Below, piece after piece: positions 1 through 6,892 of a stretch of DNA of 41,382 nt. A program made the translations under genes and the position numbers. Numbering within the stretch: the stretch's first letter is position 1; each line of letters opens with the position of its first letter. The stretch comes from Caulobacteraceae bacterium. GTDB lineage: Bacteria > Pseudomonadota > Alphaproteobacteria > Caulobacterales > Caulobacteraceae. The notes below the pieces were generated by a model. It saw only the letters and a program-made list of their open reading frames with translations, did no database searches and was not told the origin of the DNA. Where the stretch lies: positions 1 to 41,382 of the forward strand of contig JAFBAO010000077.1 in NCBI GenBank assembly GCA_019247715.1, given 5' to 3'.

Positions 1-1
1 C

Positions 2-376
2 AACGTGCCGGAAGCCTACGTCCACCGCATCGGCCGCACGGCCCGCGCCGGGGCGCAGGGGGTCGCCATCACCCTGTGCGACCGGGCCGAGATCGGCCTT
101 TTGCGCGACATCGAGAAGCTGACGCGGCTCTCGATCCCGGCCGAGGACCTGCGCGCCGACCGCTCCGCGCCGGCGCGGCCCCAGGCCGCTCAGGCGAGCG
201 CCAAAAAGAAGTCTCGCCAGCGCCGGCGCCCCGGCCGCGGCGATGGCGCGGGCCAGGCCGGCGCAGTTCAGGCGCGCGCGCCGCAATCGCCGAACAAGTC
301 GCCCTCGGCTCCCCGGGCCACCGGCGCCGGCGCGCGCGGACGCCGCGCCGGGCGCGAATGGCATCCGTCTTTGTAG
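2..376 (+). CDS. DEAD-box RNA helicase, C-terminal end (partial)
   Basis: This is the 3' end of an RNA helicase gene cut by the left edge of the window; about 124 residues remain. The first visible residues, [17 protein letters not shown], are helicase motif VI, the arginine-finger region that couples ATP hydrolysis to RNA unwinding in superfamily 2 enzymes. The next stretch ([21 protein letters not shown]) is the usual end of the RecA2 domain in RhlE/RhlB-type helicases. After about residue 50 the protein becomes a low-complexity tail rich in Arg, Lys, Ala, Gln and Pro, typical of RhlE-like proteins and thought to bind RNA nonspecifically. In this family the role is remodelling of structured RNA during ribosome assembly, mRNA decay or cold adaptation. 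The cold-shock genes immediately downstream fit that role. RhlE is the best guess, but the diagnostic N-terminal half is outside the window. Confidence 0.9.
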   Translation, partial: NVPEAYVHRIGRTARAGAQGVAITLCDRAEIGLLRDIEKLTRLSIPAEDLRADRSAPARPQAAQASAKKKSRQRRRPGRGDGAGQAGAVQARAPQSPNKSPSAPRATGAGARGRRAGREWHPSL

Positions 377-543
377 GCGGTCTCAAAAGGGTCTAAGGAC
401 ACGGGCGGCCGGATTTCGACGCGGGCCGCACGCCGTCCTTCCTGGCCCATCGACTGGATCAGGCGCTTTCGTCTCACTCCGGGCGATTTCGATCGGTCAC
501 GCGGCCCGCGTGAATCGAAAACTCAATTATGAAAGTCACCCCC

Positions 544-753
544 ATGCCAATTGGGACCGTCAAATTTTTCAACACTGTCAAGGGGTTCGGCTTCATCCAG
601 CCCGAGGACGGCGGCAAGGACGTCTTTGTTCATATTTCGGCCGTCGAACGCTCCGGCCTCGGCGGGCTCCTGGAAGGCCAAAGGGTCGCCTACGAGCTTG
701 AGCGCGACCGCAAGACCGGCCGCGAGTCGGCGGCAAGATTGGAGTCGGCGTGA
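544..753 (+). CDS. Cold-shock domain protein (first copy)
   Basis: A CspA-family protein of 69 residues that binds single-stranded RNA or DNA as a five-strand OB fold and acts as an RNA chaperone. RNP1 is visible as KGFGFIQPE and RNP2 as DVFVHISAV, with the opening GTVKFFN. I chose the ATG at 544 because it gives the standard family length and the usual MPxGTVKFFN start. An in-frame ATG at 529 would add five residues, and neither start has a strong Shine-Dalgarno sequence (GAAAG at 531-535 is the best for 544). It lies 167 bases after the helicase gene and 19 bases before the IF-1-like gene, so it probably heads a csp, IF-1-like and zinc-ribbon transcript. The second csp at 1581 is a close paralogue. 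Confidence 0.93.
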   Translation: MPIGTVKFFNTVKGFGFIQPEDGGKDVFVHISAVERSGLGGLLEGQRVAYELERDRKTGRESAARLESA

Positions 754-772
754 CTGCGCTGGTCACGGCCTG

Positions 773-1051
773 ATGGCCAAGGAAGAAGCCATTGAACTCG
801 ACGGCGTCGTCGAGGAGATCCTTCCTGGGGGCCAGTTTCGCGTGCGGATCGAAGGGGGCCAAGTGGTCCTGGTCTATACCGCTGGCAAAATGCGCAAGCA
901 CCGCATCCGCACAGCGGTTGGGGATCGGGTCACCATCGAGATGACGCCCTACGACCTGACACGCGGGCGTCTGGTCTTCCGCCACAGGGGCGACTCCGTC
1001 GCCGGCCAGGCCGGAGCTCCGGCGCGCCGCGCATACCGACCGCGGCGATGA
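773..1051 (+). CDS. infA: Translation initiation factor IF-1 paralogue with basic C-terminal extension
   Basis: A 92-residue IF-1-family protein. The S1/OB-fold core (residues 1 to about 72) starts with the IF-1 signature MAKEEAIELDGVVEEILPGG and keeps GKMRKHRIR and MTPYDLTRGRLVFRHR, both diagnostic of IF-1, which occupies the 30S A-site during initiation. Canonical bacterial IF-1 has about 72 residues and ends near that point. Here about 20 extra residues follow, ending in a basic AYRPRR tail. The core also departs from the common sequence: the usual segment before GKMRKH (LAHIS) is VLVYTA. This and its cold-shock neighbours suggest a second, specialised IF-1 rather than the housekeeping copy, but whether another infA exists lies outside the window. 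The ATG at 773 fits the family N-terminus. The stop overlaps the next start by ATGA, implying translational coupling. Confidence 0.88.
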   Translation: MAKEEAIELDGVVEEILPGGQFRVRIEGGQVVLVYTAGKMRKHRIRTAVGDRVTIEMTPYDLTRGRLVFRHRGDSVAGQAGAPARRAYRPRR

Positions 1052-1239
1052 CCGACATCATCGGCCGCGTCGTGATCCGATGCCCCGAGACGGGCGAGAC
1101 AGTGGCGACGGTCCTCAGATTACGGCCATCCGCGTTCGAGGCGCTGCGCGGGGAATACGGCTTCCGGTGCGCCCGCTGCGGCAAGATCCACCACTGGCGC
1201 AAGGAAGACGCTTGGCTTGAAAATGCGCTGCGCGCTTAG
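1048..1239 (+). CDS. Small zinc-ribbon-like protein
   Basis: A 63-residue protein whose start overlaps the IF-1-like stop by four bases (ATGA), so the two are probably translated together. It has Cys12 in the segment RCPETGETV and a second pair, Cys41 and Cys44, in FRCARCGKIHHW with His48 and His49 close by. That spacing suggests a small metal-binding knuckle, although only three cysteines are present, so one ligand would have to be histidine or the fold may be degenerate. The C-terminus is acidic and aromatic (KEDAWLENAL). I do not recognise a characterised family. Position in an RNA-binding cassette makes a ribosome- or RNA-associated role plausible, but that is inference. Confidence 0.75.
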   Translation: MTDIIGRVVIRCPETGETVATVLRLRPSAFEALRGEYGFRCARCGKIHHWRKEDAWLENALRA

Positions 1240-1580
1240 TCCCATCCTAGCCCAAGCGACGTCGCCGAGCCGGCGCGGACCTCCGCATCAGCACTTCCCA
1301 CGTCTTCCCCGGTTGCGGAAGCCGTGCGCCATTGGCAAGTCCAACTTAGCCGTTAGGATGCTTCCCGGGAAATCCAACTCCTGCGCCGCCGCCCTTGGCA
1401 ATGCCCTTGTAATTCGGGAAAATTACGGGCATTGTCAGGCATCGAATATCGCTGCGGTTCGGCTGCTCTCCACGCTTGCTCTTCGGATCGAGCTTCCGAG
1501 TCTCCCCTGATCCCTCCGACAATTTGGTGGCGCGGACCGCCCTGGTCAGCGCGAACATCTACACCACAAGGACGACCGAC
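1240..1580 (+). other. Intergenic leader region upstream of the second csp
   Basis: About 340 bases without a convincing gene separate the zinc-ribbon gene from the second cold-shock gene. Cold-shock mRNAs often carry long structured 5' leaders, and this stretch contains one strong hairpin (listed separately at 1399-1434). The translated frames here have no recognisable domain and do not continue into neighbouring genes in a meaningful way. Confidence 0.6.
1399..1434. promoter_or_regulatory. Long imperfect hairpin in the csp leader
   Basis: The arms CAATGCCC (1399-1406) and GGGCATTG (1427-1434) are perfectly complementary. Inside them GTAATT (1409-1414) pairs with AATTAC (1421-1426), leaving a two-base bulge and a CGGGAA loop. 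The result is a 14-pair stem about 145 bases before the csp start. No T-run follows, so a rho-independent terminator is unlikely. It could be an RNA structure in the cold-shock leader or a DNA operator. Confidence 0.6.
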
Positions 1581-1790
1581 ATGACGACCGGTACAGTGAA
1601 ATGGTTCAACGCCACCAAGGGCTTCGGCTTCATCCAACCCGACGACGGCGGCGCTGACGTCTTCGTCCACATCTCGGCCGTGGAACGCGCCGGACTGCGC
1701 TCGCTCAACGAGGGGCAGAAAGTCTCCTTCGAGCTCGAACGCGACAAGCGCAGCGGCAAGATGTCGGCAGGCCAGCTTCAGGCCGGCTGA
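1581..1790 (+). CDS. Cold-shock domain protein (second copy)
   Basis: A 69-residue CspA-family RNA chaperone beginning [23 protein letters not shown]1 (KGFGFIQPD) and RNP2 ([10 protein letters not shown]) are intact. It is clearly related to the copy at 544: both share the block from KGFGFIQP to [10 protein letters not shown], and they differ mainly in the N-terminal few residues and in the last third, so they look like diverged tandem paralogues. The ATG at 1581 is supported by AAGGA at 1568-1572 with 8-base spacing. A terminator-like hairpin follows at 1822. The 340-base leader with a strong hairpin suggests post-transcriptional or temperature-dependent control, as is known for E. coli cspA, though the leader sequences are not alike by eye. 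Confidence 0.95.
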   Translation: MTTGTVKWFNATKGFGFIQPDDGGADVFVHISAVERAGLRSLNEGQKVSFELERDKRSGKMSAGQLQAG

Positions 1791-1821
1791 GAACGAGGCG
1801 CCACTGACGCGGTTCGACGGA

Positions 1822-1850
1822 CGGGGCGGTGCAAGTCGCCCCGCTTCGTT
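1822..1850 (+). terminator. Probable rho-independent terminator after the second csp
   Basis: CGGGGCG (1822-1828) and CGCCCCG (1837-1843) form a perfect 7-pair stem with an 8-base loop, followed by CTTCGTTT. It lies 32 bases after the csp stop, where a terminator is expected. The T-tract is weak. Confidence 0.6.
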
Positions 1851-2028
1851 TCAGCCGTCGGCGTCCAACCGGCGTGACCATGCCGACATTCGATCGCGCC
1901 TATTTCCTCGCTCGTCCGGCGAGTGCTGCGATCTGAGCGAGTCGCCGTCTCCCGCCTGAGGGAAGCAAGACCTTCCCCCGCAGCGCGGGTCGCGAGGGCT
2001 ATAGGTTCAAACCAACGAAAGTCGTCCC

Positions 2029-2193
2029 ATGGCGCGCAGACCTAACTATGCTTTCGAGCGGCTTGAGCGTGATCGCGCCAAGGCGAAGAAGCTCGCCGAA
2101 AAGGCGGAGGCCAAGCGCGAACAGCGCGAGCGCGACCGGGGGCCCCTAGCTGGCCGGGACGGGGACGCGGCCCGCGCCCCCGATGACGAGTGA
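2029..2193 (+). CDS. Small basic, charged helical protein
   Basis: A 54-residue protein starting MARRPNYAFERLERDRAKAK and continuing as an Ala/Lys/Glu/Arg-rich, probably helical stretch before an Asp-rich end (APDDE). The opening MARRPNYAFER followed by a KAAKK-like helix matches my recollection of a short uncharacterised family common in alphaproteobacteria. No catalytic motif or membrane segment is visible. The ATG at 2029 is the only start that gives this conserved N-terminus. It lies alone between the csp terminator and an AT-richer patch. Function is unknown; a nucleic-acid- or ribosome-associated role would fit the charge pattern but is only a guess. Confidence 0.75.
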   Translation: MARRPNYAFERLERDRAKAKKLAEKAEAKREQRERDRGPLAGRDGDAARAPDDE

Positions 2194-2303
2194 GGGCCTC
2201 CTTACAGCGCGCTTCCCTTTTCAACCACCAAGCCGACTACCTACTAGGCCCGTACACACGAGCTCGACGCTCTCGTTGGGTGTTGTTTCAAGAGAAGAAT
2301 TTC

Positions 2304-2342
2304 GGCGATTATATCTCTGGGTTTGCAAACTACATAATCGCC
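2304..2342. promoter_or_regulatory. Nested inverted repeats
   Basis: GGCGATTAT (2304-2312) and ATAATCGCC (2334-2342) form a perfect 9-base inverted repeat. Between them lies a separate perfect 10-base palindrome, GTTTGCAAAC (2321-2330). AATT-rich flanks extend the symmetry imperfectly. This could be an operator pair or a structured RNA; no adjacent gene has been established as the target. Confidence 0.45.
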
Positions 2343-2372
2343 AGAATTTACGCGGCGCCGCCTAATAGCCTA

Positions 2373-2543
2373 TCAGCCGCGAGCCTTCCTCCGTCGAGCA
2401 AGCATGTCCACGAAGTCAGCGACGAGGTCGACGTCGTCGGACGATAACAGCCGCATCTTCGCTTCGACCCCAGCCGGCGCGGCGTCATAAGTCGCCAATC
2501 CCGCAGCGAATGCCGATCTGATCCAACTGCTAGAGGACGTCGG
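2373..2543 (-). pseudogene. Possible gene remnant downstream of tRNA-Thr
   Basis: Reading leftward from the tRNA, an open frame ends in a plausible protein tail, MRLLSSDDVDLVADFVDMLA followed by a basic RRRKARG end. Codon use looks coding-like, but there is no start with a ribosome-binding site, and the frame continues upstream through the tRNA gene itself, which is not credible. It may be the 3' end of a gene truncated by insertion or deletion at the tRNA. The family is not recognised. Confidence 0.25.
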
Positions 2544-2616
2544 CGCCGCCTGGGTGACTCGAACACCCGACCTACGCATTACGAATGCGCCGCTCTACCG
2601 GCTGAGCTAAGGCGGC
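2544..2616 (-). tRNA. tRNA-Thr (anticodon CGT)
   Basis: Read on the minus strand, acceptor arms GCCGCCT (from 2616) and AGGCGGC (ending at 2545) pair perfectly. The D-arm TTAGCTCAGCCGGTAGAGC, a TTCGTAA anticodon loop and the T-arm GGGTGTTCGAGTCACCC are all present. The anticodon CGT reads ACG threonine codons. The discriminator is G and CCA is not encoded (CCG follows). Length is 73 bases. Confidence 0.95.
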
Positions 2617-2684
2617 CTCCGGCGAGGAGTGGGGCTCTCTAGTACGGTTTGGCGTGGATTTGAAGCGCCCCCAGCAGAGGGCGG

Positions 2685-4202
2685 TCACCGCTTCGGGCGC
2701 GGCCCGAAGACGCGGCGGGGCCGGACCGGGGCCGGGGCGGCGGGGGCGGCGGCGAGCTCGGCGGGCAGGAGATCCTCGGCGAAGTCGCCCTCGTCGACGA
2801 TCGGGGGCATGGGCGCGCCGCTCTCGGCGGCGCCGATGAAGGGGGTGGATTCCGCATAGGCGGCCGGCAGCTCGGGCAGGTCGCTGATCGCCCGCTCGCG
2901 CCGCTCGAACCGCGGGTGGATCAGCTCGCCGCGCTCGGCGTAGGCGGCGGCGAGCCGCGCCCAGTCCTCGGCCGAGTAGGCGAAGGCGCGCCCGGCCGGA
3001 TCGATGTCCGACCAGGCGGGCTCCTGCGGGGCGGCCGCGCCGCGAGCGATCCAGGCGCGGGCCTCGTCTCGCTCTCCCGCCGCCGCGGCGGTGCGCGCGC
3101 GCAGCCCCGCCAGGCGACGGGTCAGGGGCTCGGCCTCGAGGGCGGCGATGGCGGTCCGCGCGCCGAGCGCGTCGCCCCCGATCAGCGCCTGCTCCACCAT
3201 CAGGATCCTGGCCTCGCGCGCGGCGGGATTGAAGGCCGCCAGGGTGGCGAGCCGCGCCGCCCGCTCGCGCGGGGTCTCGTCGGTGCGCAGGTCCCGGTAG
3301 GCGAGCCAGAGGGCCGGGTGCGGCTCAGCCTTCCAGGCGGCCTCGATCACCTGCGCGGCGCGGGCGTGACGGCCGTCGGCGCCCAGCAGCCGCGAGGCCA
3401 GAACCGCAGCCGGGGCGAAGTCCGTGCGAAGCTTGGCCGCCCCTTGCGCGTCCTCCAGGGCGCCAGCGAGGTCGCCCTGGCTCTCGGCCCGGGCCGCCGA
3501 GGCGGTGAGCAGCGCCGCCCGGGCGCGCTCGGCCACCAGCGGCGAGACGATCTTGCGCTCCAGCGCCCCTTCCATCAGTTCCAGGGCGGCGGCCCAGTCG
3601 CCCGCCGCGAGCCGCGCCTCGAGAACCGCGCGCCAGGCCCAGGGGGCGGTGCGGGCGAGCCCGTAGGCGGCCACGGCATGGCGCTCGGCCTCCGCCTCGT
3701 CTCCTTCCGTGAGGGCCGCCAGCATCAGGCCGCGGTGGGCGGCGAGCCGCATCTCGGGAAAACCCAGCATGGCCGCATAGGCCGCGCGGGCGGCGGCGGC
3801 GTCGCCGGCCGCTTCGGCCGCCTGGGCGGTCAGCAGGCGCACCAGCGCCGGGGTCTCGTCGGCCAGATCGGCGGCCCGCAGCGCCAGGCGGCGGGCGTCG
3901 GCGCCGTCGCCAGCGGCGGCGGCGAGGAAGCCGCGGGTGAGGGCCTCCGCGCCCTGCCGGCGGCGGGTCTCGGCCCGCATCCGGGCGGCCCGGCGCGGCG
4001 TCTCGACGATCCAGATCAGCCCCCGCCAGAAGATCGTCGCGGCCAGGGAGAAGAACAGGAGGATCAGCACCCCGGCCGCGGCGGTGGTCCGCACGTTCCA
4101 GTGCAGCCAGGTCAGCTCGGCGCCCCCCGGTTCGCGGGTGAGCGCCAGCACCAGCACCGCCGCCGCCAGCACCAGGACGATCGCGAGCACCGTGCGGATC
4201 AT
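2685..4202 (-). CDS. hemY: HemY-like membrane protein with TPR-type repeats
   Basis: A 505-residue protein of the HemY N-terminal family (not the Gram-positive oxidase also called HemY). Two hydrophobic segments open it: residues about 4-22 (LAIVLVLAAAVLVLAL) and about 42-64 (GVLILLFFSLAATIFWRGLIWIV). An Arg-rich stretch (TPRRAARMRAETRRRQGAEAL) follows, then roughly 330 residues of Ala-rich helical repeats that look like tetratricopeptide units, ending in an acidic and Pro/Ala-rich tail. The protein would be anchored in the inner membrane; in proteobacteria it accompanies hemC and hemD, but its biochemical role is unsettled. Its ATG overlaps the stop of the mitofilin-like gene by four bases, making it the last gene of the heme operon. 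The family assignment is strong; function is inferred from context. Confidence 0.88.
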   Translation of the reverse strand: MIRTVLAIVLVLAAAVLVLALTREPGGAELTWLHWNVRTTAAAGVLILLFFSLAATIFWRGLIWIVETPRRAARMRAETRRRQGAEALTRGFLAAAAGDGADARRLALRAADLADETPALVRLLTAQAAEAAGDAAAARAAYAAMLGFPEMRLAAHRGLMLAALTEGDEAEAERHAVAAYGLARTAPWAWRAVLEARLAAGDWAAALELMEGALERKIVSPLVAERARAALLTASAARAESQGDLAGALEDAQGAAKLRTDFAPAAVLASRLLGADGRHARAAQVIEAAWKAEPHPALWLAYRDLRTDETPRERAARLATLAAFNPAAREARILMVEQALIGGDALGARTAIAALEAEPLTRRLAGLRARTAAAAGERDEARAWIARGAAAPQEPAWSDIDPAGRAFAYSAEDWARLAAAYAERGELIHPRFERRERAISDLPELPAAYAESTPFIGAAESGAPMPPIVDEGDFAEDLLPAELAAAPAAPAPVRPRRVFGPRPKR

Positions 4203-5056
4203 GGCGCCGCCTCGCGCACCTCGACCAGGTCGGACAGCGCCTGGGCCCTCAGCGCCGCGATCCGCCGGTCGATCTCGATCCGCCGGCCGGCGGCGCCGAT
4301 CCAGTCATTCAGCGGCGCGCGGGCGGCGGGCGGCAAGGTCGCAAGGGCCGCGACCGCATCCTCGAGGTCGCCGGCGCCCGCCTTGGCCTCGGCGGCGGCC
4401 AGGGTCCCGTCGACGCCGCCGGCGCCGGGATCGACGCGCCGCACCACCACCACCCGGCCGATCATGGCCACGAGGTGGCCGATGAGGCTGGCCCCCCTGG
4501 CCGGTTGGCGCGAGGCCGCCGCGGCCTGGGCGGCGAGGTCCGGAAGACTCGCGGCCAGCGCCATGCGGCCCGGCGCACCGCGGGCGGCGAGCTGCGCCAG
4601 GGCCCTGAGATCGGCGGAGCCCGGCAGCAGCCGCTGGTAGGCCGCCACCTCCTGGCTGAAGGGCGCGGCCGCCGCGGCCGCCTCGGAGAGGCTCGCCGCC
4701 GCCAGCGCCGCCGCCGCCGCGTCGGTCTCGCGGGCGCGGGCGTCCTCCAGCCTGGCCAGCCGGTCCGAGACCTGGTCGGAAGCCGGACCGGCCGGGGCGA
4801 GCGGCGCGGACGCGAGCGGGACCGCCGGGGCCGGCGTCGGCGCCGCCGGGCGCTGGGCGCCGTCGGCCAAGGAGGCGGGTGGGGCCGCAGCGGGCGCGAT
4901 ATGGACGCCGAAGCGGCCGATCAGCAGTCCGGCGATCAGGCAGGCGAGGCAGAGCGCGGCCCAGACGGCGAAGCCGGTGGTGAACAGCCGTCGCCGGCCG
5001 TACGCCGTCGGATCGCGGGACGGCGCCAGTTCTGCGGGATCTGGCGTGGCGCTCAT
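4199..5056 (-). CDS. Mitofilin/Mic60-like inner-membrane protein (COG4223 type)
   Basis: A 285-residue protein with the layout of alphaproteobacterial mitofilin homologues. A short polar N-terminus is followed by one transmembrane helix (about residues 28-50), a Pro/Ala-rich linker, an Ala-rich heptad-like region (about 95-135) and a C-terminal mitofilin-like domain including ARAPLNDWIGAAGRRIEIDRR. Alphaproteobacterial Mic60 is encoded among heme genes and shapes intracytoplasmic membranes where these exist; it is the bacterial relative of the mitochondrial crista-junction protein. The position here, between hemD and hemY, is that arrangement. I prefer the ATG at 5056 (MSATPDPAEL) over one four codons upstream at 5068. 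Mitochondrial Mic60 is much longer; this is a compact version with a short coiled coil. Whether it bends membranes here is inference. Confidence 0.8.
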   Translation of the reverse strand: MSATPDPAELAPSRDPTAYGRRRLFTTGFAVWAALCLACLIAGLLIGRFGVHIAPAAAPPASLADGAQRPAAPTPAPAVPLASAPLAPAGPASDQVSDRLARLEDARARETDAAAAALAAASLSEAAAAAAPFSQEVAAYQRLLPGSADLRALAQLAARGAPGRMALAASLPDLAAQAAAASRQPARGASLIGHLVAMIGRVVVVRRVDPGAGGVDGTLAAAEAKAGAGDLEDAVAALATLPPAARAPLNDWIGAAGRRIEIDRRIAALRAQALSDLVEVREAAP

Positions 5057-5106
5057 CGCCCCGCACAAGTGCCTGATGCGGGCGCGCCGCGCAATCGCTG
5101 TCGCTT

Positions 5107-5853
5107 TCAGCCGCTGCGGTCCTCATCCAGCAACGCCAGGAGCGCCGCCTCTTCAGGCGCCGCGGCGATGCGGATCGCCGCCAGCCGGCTGCGGCCGATG
5201 GGGCTGGCGACCTGGCGCGAGAGGGCGAGGGCGGCCAGATGCGGCGCAGGATGGCGCTTGAGCAGCCTGGCCAGCGCCCGGGACCCCCTGGCCGAGTGCA
5301 GCAGCACGTGGTCGATCTCGGGCAGCCGCTCCAGAAGCGCCGGCGAAGGCTCGGTCTCCACCGTCTCGTAGAGCGGCGCCGGTCGGACCCGAAGGCCGAT
5401 CGCGGCCAGGGCCCCGGCGATATCGGCGGCCGGCTGGGCCGCGGTGGGATTGAGGATCACCCCGCCCAGCTCCCGTCGCCGCCCGGCGAGCAGCGCCACC
5501 AGCGCCTTGACGTCGCCCCCGGCCGAGACGACGGACGAGAAGCCGGCCGCCCGCGCGGCCGCGGCGGTGGCCTCGCCGACCGCGAAGACCCGCGCCTCCC
5601 GCGCCTGCGAGCGCTCGGCGAAGGCGCGCACGGCGTTGGCGCTGGTGAAGGCGATCGCCGAGACGCCTTCGAGCCCGATCGGGGTTTCTAGAGCCCGCAC
5701 CGCCAGCAACGGCGCGATCACCGCTTCAAGCCCGAGCGACCGGACCCGTTCGGCGGTCGCCGCGGCGCCCGGCTCTGTGCGGGTGATCCAGATCGTGCGC
5801 GCCGGCCGCGGCGCTGGGCGCGGCGTCCTCTGGCTTCCGGCGCGGCGGGCCAT
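5107..5853 (-). CDS. hemD: Uroporphyrinogen-III synthase
   Basis: A 248-residue HemD-family enzyme that cyclises hydroxymethylbilane with inversion of ring D to give uroporphyrinogen III, the branch point to heme, siroheme, cobalamin and chlorophyll. Two alternating domains are visible: TRTEPGAAATAERVRSLG at the start, AIAFTSANAVRAFAER around residues 65-80, FAVGEATAAAARAAGF, and later VLLHSARGSRALARLL. These match the weakly conserved HemD pattern (TSANAV and HSARG are characteristic). It starts three bases after the hemC stop, so both are in one operon, with an AAGG-type ribosome site inside the end of hemC. HemD sequences diverge greatly, but the motifs plus the hemC context make the call safe. 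Confidence 0.93.
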   Translation of the reverse strand: MARRAGSQRTPRPAPRPARTIWITRTEPGAAATAERVRSLGLEAVIAPLLAVRALETPIGLEGVSAIAFTSANAVRAFAERSQAREARVFAVGEATAAAARAAGFSSVVSAGGDVKALVALLAGRRRELGGVILNPTAAQPAADIAGALAAIGLRVRPAPLYETVETEPSPALLERLPEIDHVLLHSARGSRALARLLKRHPAPHLAALALSRQVASPIGRSRLAAIRIAAAPEEAALLALLDEDRSG

Positions 5854-5856
5854 CCT

Positions 5857-6813
5857 TCAGGTCTCCAGCCGCAAGGCCTCGCCGCCCTCGGCCTGGACCG
5901 CCTCGCCGAGCCGAAGCCCGAGCGACCGGGCGGCCGCCTCCGCATCGGCGCCCCCCGCCTCGACCTCACCTTCCCGTCGGAACCGTCGTGCGCCGTCCGG
6001 CGTCAGGGCCTCCACCACCAGGGACAGGCGCCGCCCTTCGAGGGTCGCGTATGCGCCCATGGCGGTCCTGCAGGAAGCCTCCAGCGCCAGGAGCGCGCCG
6101 CGCTCGGCGGCGACCGCCAGCAGCGTGGGGCGATGCCGCAGGGCCGCCAGCCACGCCGATTGCGCATCCTCGGCGCGGGTCTGGATGGCGAGCGCCCCCT
6201 GGCCCGGCGCCGGGGGCTGCTCTATCGGATCGATGTGGCCGCGGACCAGGCCCGCGAGGCCCAGGCGGTTGAGCCCCGCCGTCGCCAGGACGAGGGCGTC
6301 GGCCTCGCCCGCATCGAGCTTGGCGATCCGTGTGTCGACATTCCCGCGCAGCATGACAAGCGCCAGGTCGGGGCGGCGGAAGAGGGCCTGGGCTTGGCGG
6401 CGCAGGCTGGCGGTGCCGAGCCGCGCGCCCTGCGGCAGGTCGGCGAGGGAGCCGGCCACAGGGCTCAGGAACGCGTCGCGCGGGTCCTCGCGCTCCGGCG
6501 CCGCGGCGATCACCAGCCCCGGCGGCAGCTCGGCCGGCATGTCCTTCAGGGAATGGACTGCGCAATCGATCCGGCCTTCGAGCAGGGCTGCCTCGATCTC
6601 CTTGGTGAAGAGCCCCTTGCCGCCGACCTCCAGCAGCCGGCGGTCCTGGATGCGGTCGCCGGAGGTGGTGATCTTGACCAGCGGGGCGACGTCGTCCGCC
6701 GCCTCGGGGGGCGCGCCCAGCGCGGCGGCGATCCGTCGCTGGATCATGCCGGATTGCGTGAGGGCGAGCCTCGAGCCGCGGGTGCCGATCCTGACGGGCG
6801 GTTGCGGTGACAC
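5857..6813 (-). CDS. hemC: Hydroxymethylbilane synthase (porphobilinogen deaminase)
   Basis: A 318-residue cytosolic enzyme that joins four porphobilinogen units into hydroxymethylbilane. It opens with RIGTRGSRLALTQSG and has KITTSGDRIQDRRL, GKGLFTKEIEAALL and the active-site segment AVHSLKDMPAELP with catalytic Asp91. It also has GTASLRRQAQ, RGNVDTRIAKLD and PPAPGQGALAIQ. Cys248 in LEASCRTAMGAYA is the residue that carries the dipyrromethane cofactor in this family. Length matches the family. It is the first gene of hemC-hemD-mitofilin-hemY and is divergent from tsaD across about 80 bases, which must hold both promoters. Nothing odd is seen. Confidence 0.98.
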   Translation of the reverse strand: MSPQPPVRIGTRGSRLALTQSGMIQRRIAAALGAPPEAADDVAPLVKITTSGDRIQDRRLLEVGGKGLFTKEIEAALLEGRIDCAVHSLKDMPAELPPGLVIAAAPEREDPRDAFLSPVAGSLADLPQGARLGTASLRRQAQALFRRPDLALVMLRGNVDTRIAKLDAGEADALVLATAGLNRLGLAGLVRGHIDPIEQPPAPGQGALAIQTRAEDAQSAWLAALRHRPTLLAVAAERGALLALEASCRTAMGAYATLEGRRLSLVVEALTPDGARRFRREGEVEAGGADAEAAARSLGLRLGEAVQAEGGEALRLET

Positions 6814-6892
6814 GGCGAAAGGACTAGCTGCCAGCCTTCAATGGGCGTCCACTGGCGCCTGCTACACGGGCCGGAAGGCGCCCGCAACTTGG

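Larger units (their letters stand above)
2194..2543. other. AT-richer gene-poor patch next to tRNA-Thr
   Basis: About 350 bases with visibly lower GC than the flanks. It contains a nested palindrome (listed at 2304-2342) and, on the minus strand, a possible gene remnant (2373-2543). The plus-strand frames look spurious. A patch of different composition beside a tRNA gene suggests the scar of an old insertion, but no integrase or att repeat was found. Confidence 0.5.

Noticed and set aside
2190..2447. Plus-strand frame of 85 codons before tRNA-Thr
   Set aside because: Low-complexity and without a ribosome site; it crosses the nested palindromes.
2916..4640. Long plus-strand frame opposite hemY
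   Set aside because: Arg/Gly-rich shadow of hemY and the mitofilin-like gene; the minus-strand frames carry the real domains.
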